From NCBI GenBank assembly GCA_024138015.1, contig JAMXBB010000009.1, positions 37,593,787 to 37,657,786 of the forward strand: a DNA stretch of 64,000 nt. The letters run 5' to 3'. The notes below the pieces were generated by a model. It was not told the DNA's origin. It ran no database searches and worked only from the letters and a program-made list of their open reading frames with translations. Shown in pieces: positions 47,700 to 57,329 of this stretch. A program made the position numbers and the translations under genes. This stretch comes from Lumnitzera littorea. Its lineage: Eukaryota > Streptophyta > Magnoliopsida > Myrtales > Combretaceae. Every line of letters starts with the position of its first letter. Positions within the stretch are counted from its first letter, which is position 1.

Positions 47700-48625
47700 T
47701 GATACGAACAGAAGCTAAGGATTGACAAGGTCGGTCACAAAGGGGTGAGTCCAAGCTTACTGAAAGCTTGAAAATGAAGGTGGAAATGTGTGAAAACATG
47801 AAAGTAAACAAGCAACCTATGAACAAATTTTGAGGATATGATGTACAAAGGAAAACTCTGAAGACTTACGGCTCAACTCGATATGACACATGAGCTAGTT
47901 CGATGAGGGTACTTATTACCTAGCCTTGCTTAAGGGATAAGATAAAAGTGAAGTAAACAAACAAGCTAAGAATAATGTTCATGAACAAAGAGTATATTTA
48001 ATATCAAATGTAAGATGATGATGATGAGGCTACATATTACAAGGGTGTTTATGCTTGAAATATTAGGGCATCCTATGAAAAATGAAAAAGACAAAAGGGT
48101 AATGTCCAAAAGAAGTAATATACAAAGAATGATAAAGGGTTTAATTGAAAATACAACAAAAAGGGAATCCTATACATAAGATTTTGTCGTAGGGGTCCTC
48201 AAATATGTGTCAAACGATTGGCGGTTGTATGCTTGGAAAAATGGACAAACTATACATCTAACCTTGGTGTTGCTGAGTATTGATGATGCCAAGCTAAGGT
48301 GACAGTTTAGTAGTGCCAAGCTTTTCAAGCAATTCTGCTAAGGCGAATTCATCTTAGAAATATTGGGGTGCAACTCGAATTCAGGTCAAATGAGGAGTTG
48401 GTCGAATGTTCCAAGATATTGTCTAAATGCACCTCTGTTTGGCAGTTGGTGGCTATTGATGCGTACAAGCGAGTCCTACTTAGCTAAGGCATCAAGTTGA
48501 CAAATTGTAGCAACTTAAACTCCTTAGTTGTGACACATAAAGAAAGAACTCATCTAGCCATGCTTTTTAGTCCTTAGGCTCAGGCTTAAGCTCGGGTTAA
48601 GGGTCCGTTGGTCTAATTCTTATCA
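47700..48625 (-). repeat. Element D 5' LTR
   Basis: On the plus strand it runs from tgatacgaacagaagc to aattcttatca and pairs with 42,100-42,949. It is about 75 bases longer; the extra sequence includes a segment around 47,900-47,960 (ttacctagccttgcttaaggg) that is partly missing from the other copy. Confidence 0.85.
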
Positions 48626-49523
48626 ATACTAGATTTAATAAGAAGAATCTAAGTATGGTAGATGGATACTGCCACAACTTTAGTAGCTAAGGTAGATGCA
48701 TTAAACAAAAAGTTAGAAAATCTTCCTATGTGGGCATAAAATCCCATGATGATGCCAAATCCAATTAACTTAAAGGGATACATGGGATAATATTATCCAA
48801 GGTTATTTGGTAATTTTATGAATCAATGGGGATTTCAATTTTTGCCCTATAACAACTGTGAAGAATGGAGTAAGGAATGGTTCACTTATCCAGGTGATTA
48901 TTCTTATTTGACTTAACCAAGGAATATGAATATTCCTTATGGATTCCAAGGTCTGCCTTAGCGAGAGGACTCAAAACTAGAAGATCTATTGACAAAGTAT
49001 ATATAGAACAATGATGCTAGATTGACAAGCGTTAAAAGACAAATCTAGCAGCTTGCAAAATCTACAATTGAGAAGTAACAAGAACCTTTGCCATAAGCTC
49101 AAGTAGAAGCCGTAACTCTTTGAAGTGGTAAGGAATTGGAAGCAACTAAACAACCTCAAAAGAATCATGTCAATTCAATGCTAGTGATAGAAGAACCAAA
49201 AGACAAGGTCATGAGAAACTCAAAACCACCCAAGGAAGAACCATAACCCAAGAGAGTCAAAGAGTTCGAACCGCCTATTCCATATCTCTATAAGTTAAGG
49301 AATGAACACTTAGATGGGTAGTAAGGCAAGTTTTTAGATCTCTTTAAACAGTTGCATATTAATTAACCCTTTAAGGAAGATCTATTGTAGATGCCTAAGT
49401 ATGTGAAATTCTTAAAGGAGTTGCTCTCTAATAAGAGGAAATTGGAAGAAATGTCAATAGTTACATTAAGTGAGGAGTGTTTAGCAATCTTTGAAAATAT
49501 GCTTCCAACAAAATTAAAGGTAG
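48626..49523 (+). pseudogene. Element E gag end and protease linker (decayed)
   Basis: E's gag resumes after D. Recognised: TLVAKVDALNKKLENLPMWA (48,675-48,735), EDSKLEDLLTKYI and KRQI.QLAKSTIEK (48,966-49,075), a gag-pro linker EVTL.SGKELE-like block (49,110-49,145), then PPIPYLYKLRNEHLDG, FKQLHIN and MPKYVKFLKELLSNKRKLEE (49,391-49,450), EECLAIFENMLPTKLK. This is the standard Athila/Tat order just before the protease. The text breaks off at KLK and continues in frame as F gag. Confidence 0.75.
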
Positions 49524-50073
49524 AGAAGTTCTTAGAAAAGTACTTCCCATCTACTAAAACAGCTAAGTTGAGAAAGAACATATCATCTTATGCTTAATTA
49601 GGAGACCCTCTACGATACATGGGAGTGCCTTAAGGGTTTGTTACAAAGGTACCTACATCATGGTCTCTTATTTGGATGCAAATCTAAAATTCTTATGATG
49701 ATCCCAGCCAATCTACAAGGCAAATGATAGGCACAATTGTGTGGGCGACATTGAATACAAAAGCACCTAAAGAAGCCTAGCCCCTAATTGAAGGAATGGC
49801 CATGAACAACTACCAATGGGAGAGCACTAGGGTCAAGCAAAGGGTTCTGGGAGTATATGAGTTAGATGCAATTCACACTCTCCACAAAGGAGAGTGTAGA
49901 GCCACCAAGGGTCATAAAGACTATAAAGCAACCTTGGGGGAAAGAAAATGCAATTCCATCAAAAGTGAAGGAGTATAAACCACCTATACCTTTTCCTTAA
50001 CACCTCAAGCCAGATTGCATTGATCTAAATAAACAATGGTGTATTCCTTAATCTTTTTAAACAATTACATATT
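49524..50073 (+). pseudogene. Element F gag, C-terminal part
   Basis: VEKFLEKYFPSTKTAKLRKNISSYA (49,524-49,597) is gag core sequence that belongs upstream of the blocks just left of it, so a different element starts here. It is assigned to F, whose gag N-part stops at 19,942. Later MAMNNYQWESTRVKQRVLGVYELD (49,796-49,867) is the end of the gag core. The zinc-knuckle region is shortened; KQLHIN-like linker sequence follows at about 50,055 and is cut by a solo LTR. Confidence 0.7.
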
Positions 50074-50078
50074 AACTT

Positions 50079-51056
50079 TGATACATCTCTAGGGTTATGT
50101 ATACGGAGGCCACACCACAATGGACAAAAAGAAGAAAATAAAAAGGGGGTTTGCAAATCCAAATGGATACCAATTGGATATGACATACCAACAAATTCCA
50201 CTTAACCTAATCCTAACACTTGATATGGTATACAAATGTAGTATTATGGTCGCTCATCATAACTCTTGCTAAAGGAGCTAGATAAGAGTTGAAAGACCTA
50301 GATCAGAGCTAAAAGATAGGAGAAATGACATGGCTAAGTGCTCTTAAAAGGGTAATGTCTATATTCAATAATGAAGGGTGATAATGTATGCGTATAAGCA
50401 AATGGGGGTTTATATACTTGCCCATTAGGGTTACCAAGTATACATGAAAAGACAAAAGGGTAATTTATAAATGGAATATATGAAACATACTAAAAAGGGT
50501 AAAAAAAAAACAAAGAATATTTTGTACGAAAAAAGAAAGGAATCCTTTTGGAATTTGTGCTTGAAGATATGTGTCTCATGGTGGTTAGTGATCTAAAATG
50601 CAATTGGTCTAGCTGAACTATATCTTGAGGTTGCTTGGTTCTTAATATGATACAATTTAGGTGAAGTTAGAAAAGAGTCAATAGTCAGAGCATACTTAAT
50701 CTAGTTCAAGTCTAGGCCTGATCACTAAAAGATGTTTAGATCCCCTTTAGATTAGGCATCTCCCAATTCCGCTTGAACTGAGGTCTAACGCTAATTGATA
50801 TGGAAGCTAACCGAATCATGGTACAAGCTCGATAATGGATGGGTTGCTCAGTAGGTCAACACTTCTGCTCGAAAGCTTAGGAATTATGTCAGTCCTTATT
50901 AGATTTCAGTATTCAGGTTAGCAAAAAAGTAAAAGGTGAAGATCATAATAGGAATCGTTGTCCTAAATGGGGTTTTGAGCTAGTATTCTCTATATGAGTC
51001 CTTGCAATCTTCTAACTCAGCTACGTGTAACTAGTCCGAGAAGTTGATTCCTATCA
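50079..51056 (-). repeat. Solo LTR of the element A family, perfect TSD (aactt)
   Basis: On the plus strand it runs from tgatacatctctaggg to ttcctatca, flanked by identical aactt (50,074-50,078; 51,057-51,061). Its reverse complement matches 1-361: the promoter block ggggtttatataccc... and the end gatgtatca. Removing it and one aactt restores the frame of F's protease linker. Confidence 0.85.
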
Positions 51057-51061
51057 AACTT

Positions 51062-51450
51062 AATGCTTTAGTGAAAATACCAACATATGTAAAGTTCTTA
51101 AAGGATGTTTTATCAAACAAGAGGAAGTTGGATGAGCTCTCCACTGTCACATTGAATGAGGAATGCTTAGTGCTTCTCTAGAAAAACTGCTAAAGAAATT
51201 AAAAGATCTAGGGAGTTTTACTATCCTTATGTGTTTGGCAATTTTTTTTTGCTGACAAAGCTTTGGTAGACTTAAGAGCTAACATAAATTTAATGCCATA
51301 TATATTGTTTAAAAACTAAAGGGCTAAGAGAGCCTAAACCTACATGTATGAGCACTCAATTAGTTAAGAGGTTTGTCGCATACCATAGGGGAATCATAAA
51401 GGATGTTTTGGTTCTAGTGGATAAGTTCATTTTCCCTGTGGATTTTGTCA
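51062..51450 (+). pseudogene. Element F protease linker and protease (decayed)
   Basis: KIPTYVKFLKDVLSNKRKLDELSTVTLNEECLVLL (51,077-51,180) is the conserved Athila/Tat linker. ADKALVDLRANINLMPY (51,254-51,304) is the aspartic protease start, with the catalytic DLGAS reading DLRAN. VHFPCGFCH-type sequence ends the similarity near 51,450. No RT or integrase follows. Confidence 0.72.
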
Positions 51451-52900
51451 TTCTTTTTCAATTTCTTTTCTTTTGTTTTCTTTTGCTTAATGAATGTTGG
51501 CTAGATCCACAAAATTAGGCATGTGTAGTTCAGACTCCATATATTTCCTTCCCCTATGTTACATATATTTGTTAATGTTATTTTTATTATTTATTGAGTT
51601 AAAGTGGTTCATACACTAAGGACAATGTATGATTTTAAGTGTGGGGAAGGAGTTATGAAATTTATTGCTATTTAGTAAACCAATTTTTTTTTTCATATTT
51701 AACCTAATTTTTTCACTTAACCTATAATAATTTAGGTAATTAGCAACTTATGCTTGAATTGTATTTAATGTGATTTTATACTTAATGATTGGTGTTTGAA
51801 CTACACTTTGTCATAGTTGATTAGTGGAATTTGTATAAAGTAAAGTTACATGTTATTTTATCTAAGATTTTAAGACTAAAGATTAGAGCAATATCACTAA
51901 TAGAGAGCTAGTCATGACTATTTTTTAATTTACTTGGATGTATCTATTTCCCTTGAAAATTATTAAAGCTCTATAATTCTTAGTAAACATGCAAACAAAA
52001 CCTATTTTCATAAATTCCTAACAATCAAATAAAATTAAAGGTGAAATAATTGAATGAAATAAAAAGTTCTAATTGAGCCTAATTGAAATTGAATTTAATT
52101 GAAAGAGTTTAGCTATATGCCTCGTTGACTTGACTAATTAAGCCTACAAGGTACCTCCTTTGTAAGGGATAACATCACTTAACTTAGGTGAAAAGTTAGA
52201 GATTAATGGTTGAAAGCACTACATATGTCTAGAGAAAAGTCTACGTAAAGGCTAGACTTAATCAATTAAGGAAAATGAAATCAATTAATTAATTGGAGTA
52301 GTAGATTGTTCAAAGGGTAGTCTTAATGCCTAATATCCTACGGTCATCTAACCTGGGACTTGCTAATTGATGAAACTATTTCATCTAAATATATGAATTG
52401 AACTAAAACGCCTTCCAATGAAGATACATGATAAGCAAATGGTTAGAGAGCAAATAATTGCAAAATGTGTTTAATCAAGATTATGGTGCTTACCAAGATT
52501 GAAAAGAGAGCTATATACATCTTAGCTAACTGAGCAAAATCTTTATGACCTTTTCTTAGATAGAGAAATGTTAAATCTAATTTTAAGTTTAGTAATCCTT
52601 GATTAAACAATATTGAGTAAACTTTAATTTACATGAATTAGCTTATGAACTTTAATACTTTGTGTCTTTTAATATGTTAAAGTAGATAGTGAGGAATATG
52701 TAGAAGTTGTTAAGTGATTATTGATTATAAATTTGATATTACAAGTTAATTAAGGGTCATCTCTTAAGTTATTTTTAAGTTAAGCGTAACTTTTGGTTAG
52801 TCTCTTAAGTAGTGATAAGTTGACTAAGTATTTCTTATCCTAATTTCTTTGTTTCATTTATTTACTTGATGACAAGTAAATGTTTAACTATGGGGAAGTT
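51451..52900 (+). other. Element F 3' noncoding region and PPT
   Basis: The block acactaaggacaatgtatgattttaagtgtggggaagg (51,615-51,652) is a conserved feature of Athila 3' regions. About 1.2 kb of AT-rich noncoding sequence follows, ending in the purine-rich actatggggaagttt (52,886-52,900) before the LTR. No gene is seen. Confidence 0.65.
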
Positions 52901-54285
52901 TGATGAGCCCTAAAATAAGTATATATGTTAGAGTGATTTCATAGTATTCCTTTGTGATTTTGGTTTATTTTTAGAGAATTTGATAATTGATTAGGTAATA
53001 TGTTGATTTTAAGTGTTCAAGATGTTCTTAGATTGAAAAGTAAGAAAATGAATCAAAATTCACTCAATTTAGAGCTAAAATAAGGAAGTTATCAAGTTTG
53101 GTAGTTTAAACAACCAATAAACATGACCATGTCAAAATAGAAGCTTATTTGAGGAGTTCAAGGAACCAATGCACAAAAAGTTACGTAAGCAATGACACAA
53201 CAATGTTTGGAGGTCATGTAACTTTCTATAGAAGGAAGAAATTGAGCGCCTAGTAAGACATGACTAGGAACATGATTATGCCAAAGGTTGTGTCGAACCA
53301 GTTTTCATGATTTAAAAAAGATATGAATCTATTTAAGAAGATACAAGTGACATGACCTGAGACATGACCATGTCAATAGATTGTGTCAAGTGATAAACTA
53401 GGGTTTTCAGGCTTTATTATAAAAGGACACCTAAGGATTTCAGGTTATACTTTTTGGCATGACTCTTGAAGGACAAAGGAGCCAAAAGAAACATAAGAGA
53501 ACACATGACTCCATACTTCAAGATGGAGAGATTTCTTAGATTCATGGCTTTGTTCTTCATGATTTTCATTATTTTGGTTAAAGTTTTTGTCTTGACCATG
53601 ATGGTATCGAAAATTCATTGTATCTAAATTTTGAGGAACCTATAATTGACATGTGACATAATTTTATCTACTACCATTGAAGTCTTTGAATTTACTTGTT
53701 CAATTATGTATGCTTTCATGTATTACATTGATATTTGTAGAGTATTAATCTAAATTTTGATAATATGCAAGATAATGGAGAGATTAGTTGTATAATTAAA
53801 TCTAGGTATAATTGATAAGAATTTTATATATGCTTAGAGATAAGGGGCATAATTCTTCCAGATCTTGATTGTTTCTTTCAAGGAATTCATTGATCTTTAA
53901 TACAATCTTAAATTATGCTATTAAGGTTAATAGACTTGACAAAGTTGTTAACTTTTTTAGAGAATTCTCTCAATCAATAAATTTCAAGATGGAATTGGAT
54001 GATTTTATTAAAGTTACATGATTACTTCTACAGGAAGCAAGATTTACATACACGCTTGCATTCTTAAAGTAAACTTTAATTTAATTTCTTTTTCAAACTT
54101 TAGTTTGAGTCTTGATTTAGTAGTTAGTTGCTAGTTCATATATTTAATTTAAGTTCTTGCATTACAATTGCGGGTTATATAATAGGGAAATAATGAATAT
54201 TAGTACTTTCAATCCTTATGAGAATGACATCAATATTTATTCCACCATACTATATAATCGATATGTACACTTGCCTCATATCAAT
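52901..54285 (+). repeat. Element F 3' LTR
   Basis: It starts tgatgagccctaaaataag and ends near catatcaat. It pairs with 15,569-16,902; both share tgacatgacc/catgtca blocks and the ttcttagattcatggctttgttcttcat block. Confidence 0.85.
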
Positions 54286-54290
54286 ATGGG
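54286..54290. other. Target site duplication of element F, right
   Basis: This atggg is identical to 15,564-15,568. G's minus-strand pol resumes immediately afterwards. Confidence 0.75.
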
Positions 54291-55084
54291 TGAAGGTTAA
54301 CCTTCTTTTTAAAAGCTACTCTTCTCCTCCTCTTTTTTATCTAAACTCTACATTCTTCTTCATTAGTTGGATGAGTGATGCTACAATGGAACCAAAGTTT
54401 TTGAATGAACATTTGATAAAATGATGCCAAACCATAAAAGCTTCTCATGTTGGCATAATAGTAAAGCGTTGCCCATTCAACAATATCTTGAATCTACTCA
54501 TCATCTACTCTTAAGCCTCCTCTACTCATCACATACCCTAGGAAGACTACCTCTCCTTAGTAAAAGCAATACTTCTTCAGATTCTCAAATAATCTTTCAA
54601 CATAAAGGACTTCAAACATAACTCAGAGGTGGTCTATGTGACTAGGCAAGCTTAGACAATAGATTAGAATATCATTAAAGTACACAAAAACAAATTTCTT
54701 GATTTGGTTCCTCAATACATGATTCATCAACTTCTTGAAAGTACTTAGTGCATTGGATAGATCAAATGACATGACTAGCTACTCATACAAGCTGCACCGA
54801 GTTTTGAAGGTCATCTTACAATCATTACTTAGCCTCATTTGAATCTAGTGATAACTAAACTTAATTCAATCTTAGAGAATATCTGGGCCCTATGTAGCTC
54901 ATCCAACATGTCATCTACCCTTGGAATGAGATACCTATACTAAATAGTATTTTTGTTGACAACTAAGCTATCAACACACATTCTCTAGGTACCATCATTT
55001 TTAAGCACCAAAAGTAACTTATAGACTCAGACTCACCCATACATATCATCTCTCTATGTGTTCGTCTACTTGTTTTTAAAGCTC
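54291..55084 (-). pseudogene. Element G part 2: reverse transcriptase (decayed, minus strand)
   Basis: This continues 13,918-15,563 after removal of F. On the minus strand RT blocks are KMTFKTRCSLYE, LVMSFDLSNALSTFKKLMNHVL and VYFNDILIY (54,670-54,690), so the YFDD box has become YFND. The RT N-terminal block lies at 54,900-55,050. It is broken at 55,084 by element K's LTR (left flank agctc). D has the same order at 44,640-45,430. Confidence 0.78.
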
Positions 55085-56410
55085 TGATAACATGAAATTA
55101 GAATGCATATTCTATAGTTATTTTATGCTATTTTGTATATTAATATAGTTGATTTTATAATATTTTGAGCTTAATTTATTTAATTATCATTTTAAGGGAC
55201 TTAAGGAAGTATTTGATGAACTTTCAAGGACTTTTATCAAGTTTTGGAGCTTATTTGAATGAAAGTATTGATCAAGGATTAAAGTGGAAGAATTTCAAAT
55301 GAGAAACCAAGTATAGTAAAGATCATGGTTAGGTAGCTATAGTTTGTGCTCATGTTCCCGTCATCATTCAATTTCATCGAATTTTGAAGATTGCAAACAA
55401 ATTGTAAGTATACACCTAATCACCATGGCCATGTATCTAGCTTGTAGACTTGCAATGATTTGTGAATCTTTTATTTTTGTCTAGTTTTCTTTATAAACCT
55501 AGGTTTTACTCCTATAAATAGATGTCTAAGCCTAAGTTTGCAAGGAGAGCTCCTTCAATGAAAGTTAGTAGTGTAAAGAATTATAAGGGGTTGTTCTTTA
55601 TTCTTTCTTCTTTTATTTCATTATGTTGTTGTTTTAAAATTTCTTAGTAAATCATTATTAAACCCTATGTTCTAGGGTGACTTTTTATTATTAATGAAAT
55701 TCAATCTATGATTTTGTCTATCATAATGTAATTGTATTGTTTTTAGTGTTGTTTTTAATTCAATATGCTGTCAATTAAATTATTGCTAGAGTCTATTGTA
55801 CAATTCAATATGACTAACCGGTACAATCAAGTAAAATTGACTAACTAAAACCTTTAGTAATTTAGTTTTTCTAGATTAAGTAACCTAATAGTGGGATTTA
55901 AGAGTGATGCAATCCTATGATGCTCTATTTAGAAGCAATTCGTGTAAAGAAGGTTTCAAGATTTGGAATTGGCTAAGGGACATGAGTTTAGTTAGTTTAT
56001 AATAGGAATCCCCATGGTCAAAGATTGCGATTGAGATTGAGATTGAATAAGTCACTTAGAAGTAGGTAGTAAATAACACTAAAGATTTACTAATGACCAT
56101 GTTTCTCTTTTAAATTAAGTTTACAATTCTATTTATTACTCTTATTAATGTTCTTATTTTTACTTCTATTTATGTTATATTTTTGTTATTTTAATTGTTT
56201 CGTTATAGATATCTTCACTTTTCCATCCTTCAATTATTCATATATATCTTTTTTTGTAAAAGTTAGGTAATGAGGATAATTTAATGATACACTTACTAAA
56301 TAATTAGATACTACTCTTATATAAGCTTCCTTATGGGATCGACACTTGAACTCATAATTTGTTTAATCTATACTATAACTTGACCAAGTAAATTTGCTTG
56401 TCCACGATCA
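55085..56410 (+). repeat. Element K 5' LTR
   Basis: It starts tgataacatg and ends tccacgatca, six bases before the PBS. It is the same family as J's LTR at 19,943. A TATA-like stretch (tataaatag, about 55,525) lies in the middle. Confidence 0.75.
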
Positions 56411-56416
56411 AGTTTT

Positions 56417-56434
56417 TGGCATCATTGCCGAGGA
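56417..56434 (+). other. Element K primer binding site (tRNA-Asp type)
   Basis: The sequence tggcatcattgccgagga differs from TGGCGCCGTTGCCGGGGA at four positions, all transitions. Confidence 0.78.
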
Positions 56435-56664
56435 AGCCAATAGAATAGAGTAACTAGGAATTTAGTGAAAACGCTAGATTTCCAATTATTCTAACATATT
56501 TGTAATATTTCTTTCCTTGAGTTATTTTTGGTATTTTTCTTAGCTAGGAATTTAGCAAAAACCTTGTATTTCAAATTATTCTAACATATCTATAACATTT
56601 CTTTCAATTTTGTTATTTTTGGCATTTTTCTTAACTTATTTCTAATTCCTAAATTTTCCAGTTT

Positions 56665-57329
56665 ATGACCAAGAGTAGCTATAGCAAGAATCATGATGAA
56701 TTCGATCTAGAAATTGAGGATCGCATAGTATCTCAATAAAAAAGTTGGTGAAACGTTGGATTTAATCAACCAAGGTTCGCTACTATGGTTAAAAGAAAAG
56801 TTTGAGGATTTAGAAAGTGATCAAGAATTTAAAGATATGGCATTGAACAACAACAATGATGAAGCTAACAAATCCCTTATGGAGTTCACCAAATCGATGG
56901 TGTATAGAGTTGAATCCAGCATCACAAGACCTACAGTCCAAGTAACAAATTTTCAAATCAAGCTTGATGTCGTTCAAATGGTCCAACAATTTATCTAATT
57001 TTGATAGATTGGTTGACAAAGATGCCAACAACCACATCTCAAGTTTCTTGGAGATCTATGACATGCTCAAGATTAATGGTACCTTAGATAACGCCGTAAG
57101 ATTAAGGTTATTTTCATTCTCCTTGCGAGGTAAGACCAAGTAGTGGCTCGATTCCTTCCCTAAAGGTTCTATTACAACTTAGGATTCTTTTGTAGAAAAA
57201 TTTCTAAGAAAATATTTCCCATCCACTAAGACAGTGAAATTTTGAAATAATATTTCTACTTTTTCTCAAATTGATGATGAGACCCTCTATGATACATGGG
57301 AGAGATTTAAGGAGTTGTTGCGGAGGTGT
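56665..57329 (+). pseudogene. Element K gag, first half
   Basis: The start ATG at 56,665 (MTKSSYSKNHDEFDLE) matches F's MTRSSSRD. The stretch 56,756-56,998 is open: VESSITRPTVQVTNFQIKLD and VVQMVQQFI. After a TAA it continues as DKDANNHISSFLEIYDMLKI, LDNAVRLRLFSFSLRGKTK, VEKFLRKYFPSTKTVKF and DETLYDTWERFKELLRRC, cut by L at 57,330. This is the best preserved Athila-type gag core in the window. Confidence 0.8.

Larger units (their letters stand above)
42100..48625 (-). mobile_element. Element D: full-length decayed Ty3/gypsy retrotransposon
   Basis: This minus-strand element has LTRs at 47,700-48,625 (5') and 42,100-42,949 (3'), PBS, gag, protease, RT, RNase H and integrase in order. Flanks gtact (42,095-42,099) and atact (48,626-48,630) differ at one base and are the likely target duplication. 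It belongs to the B family (same gag start, shared LTR blocks) and lies inside E's gag. Every frame has stops; the active-site codons are partly lost. Confidence 0.88.
39941..49523 (+). mobile_element. Element E: Athila/Tat-like retrotransposon, 3' part deleted
   Basis: The element has a 5' LTR (39,941-41,300), tRNA-Asp-type PBS, gag (41,441-42,099), an insertion of element D, then gag end and protease linker (48,626-49,523). When D and one TSD copy are removed, the gag reading continues in frame (..ES-T-R-F-N-K-K..). At 49,523 E passes in frame into F's gag; E's protease, pol and 3' LTR are absent. A solo LTR of the same family lies at 21,169. Confidence 0.75.
15569..54285 (+). mobile_element. 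Element F: Athila-like retrotransposon expanded by nested insertions
   Basis: Its LTRs (15,569-16,902 and 52,901-54,285) are a clear family pair (shared tgatga..ccc start and tattcctttgtgattttgg block). A tRNA-Asp-type PBS follows the left LTR and a purine tract (actatggggaagttt) precedes the right one. Between them, F's own pieces are gag N-part (19,527-19,942), gag C-part (49,524-50,073), protease linker and protease (51,062-51,450) and the 3' noncoding region with tttaagtgtggggaagga (51,632-51,652), typical of Athila. The rest is inserted DNA. F has no RT or integrase of its own left. Confidence 0.8.

Noticed and set aside
49483..49487. gcaat near 49,485 as the right-hand target duplication of element J (left flank gcaat at 19,938-19,942)
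   Set aside because: It lies within E's protease linker (EECLAIF), which aligns through it without a break, so the match is by chance.
369..56434. PBS motifs as pieces of real tRNA genes
   Set aside because: Each is 12-19 bases immediately beside an LTR end; no cloverleaf or flanking tRNA sequence is present.
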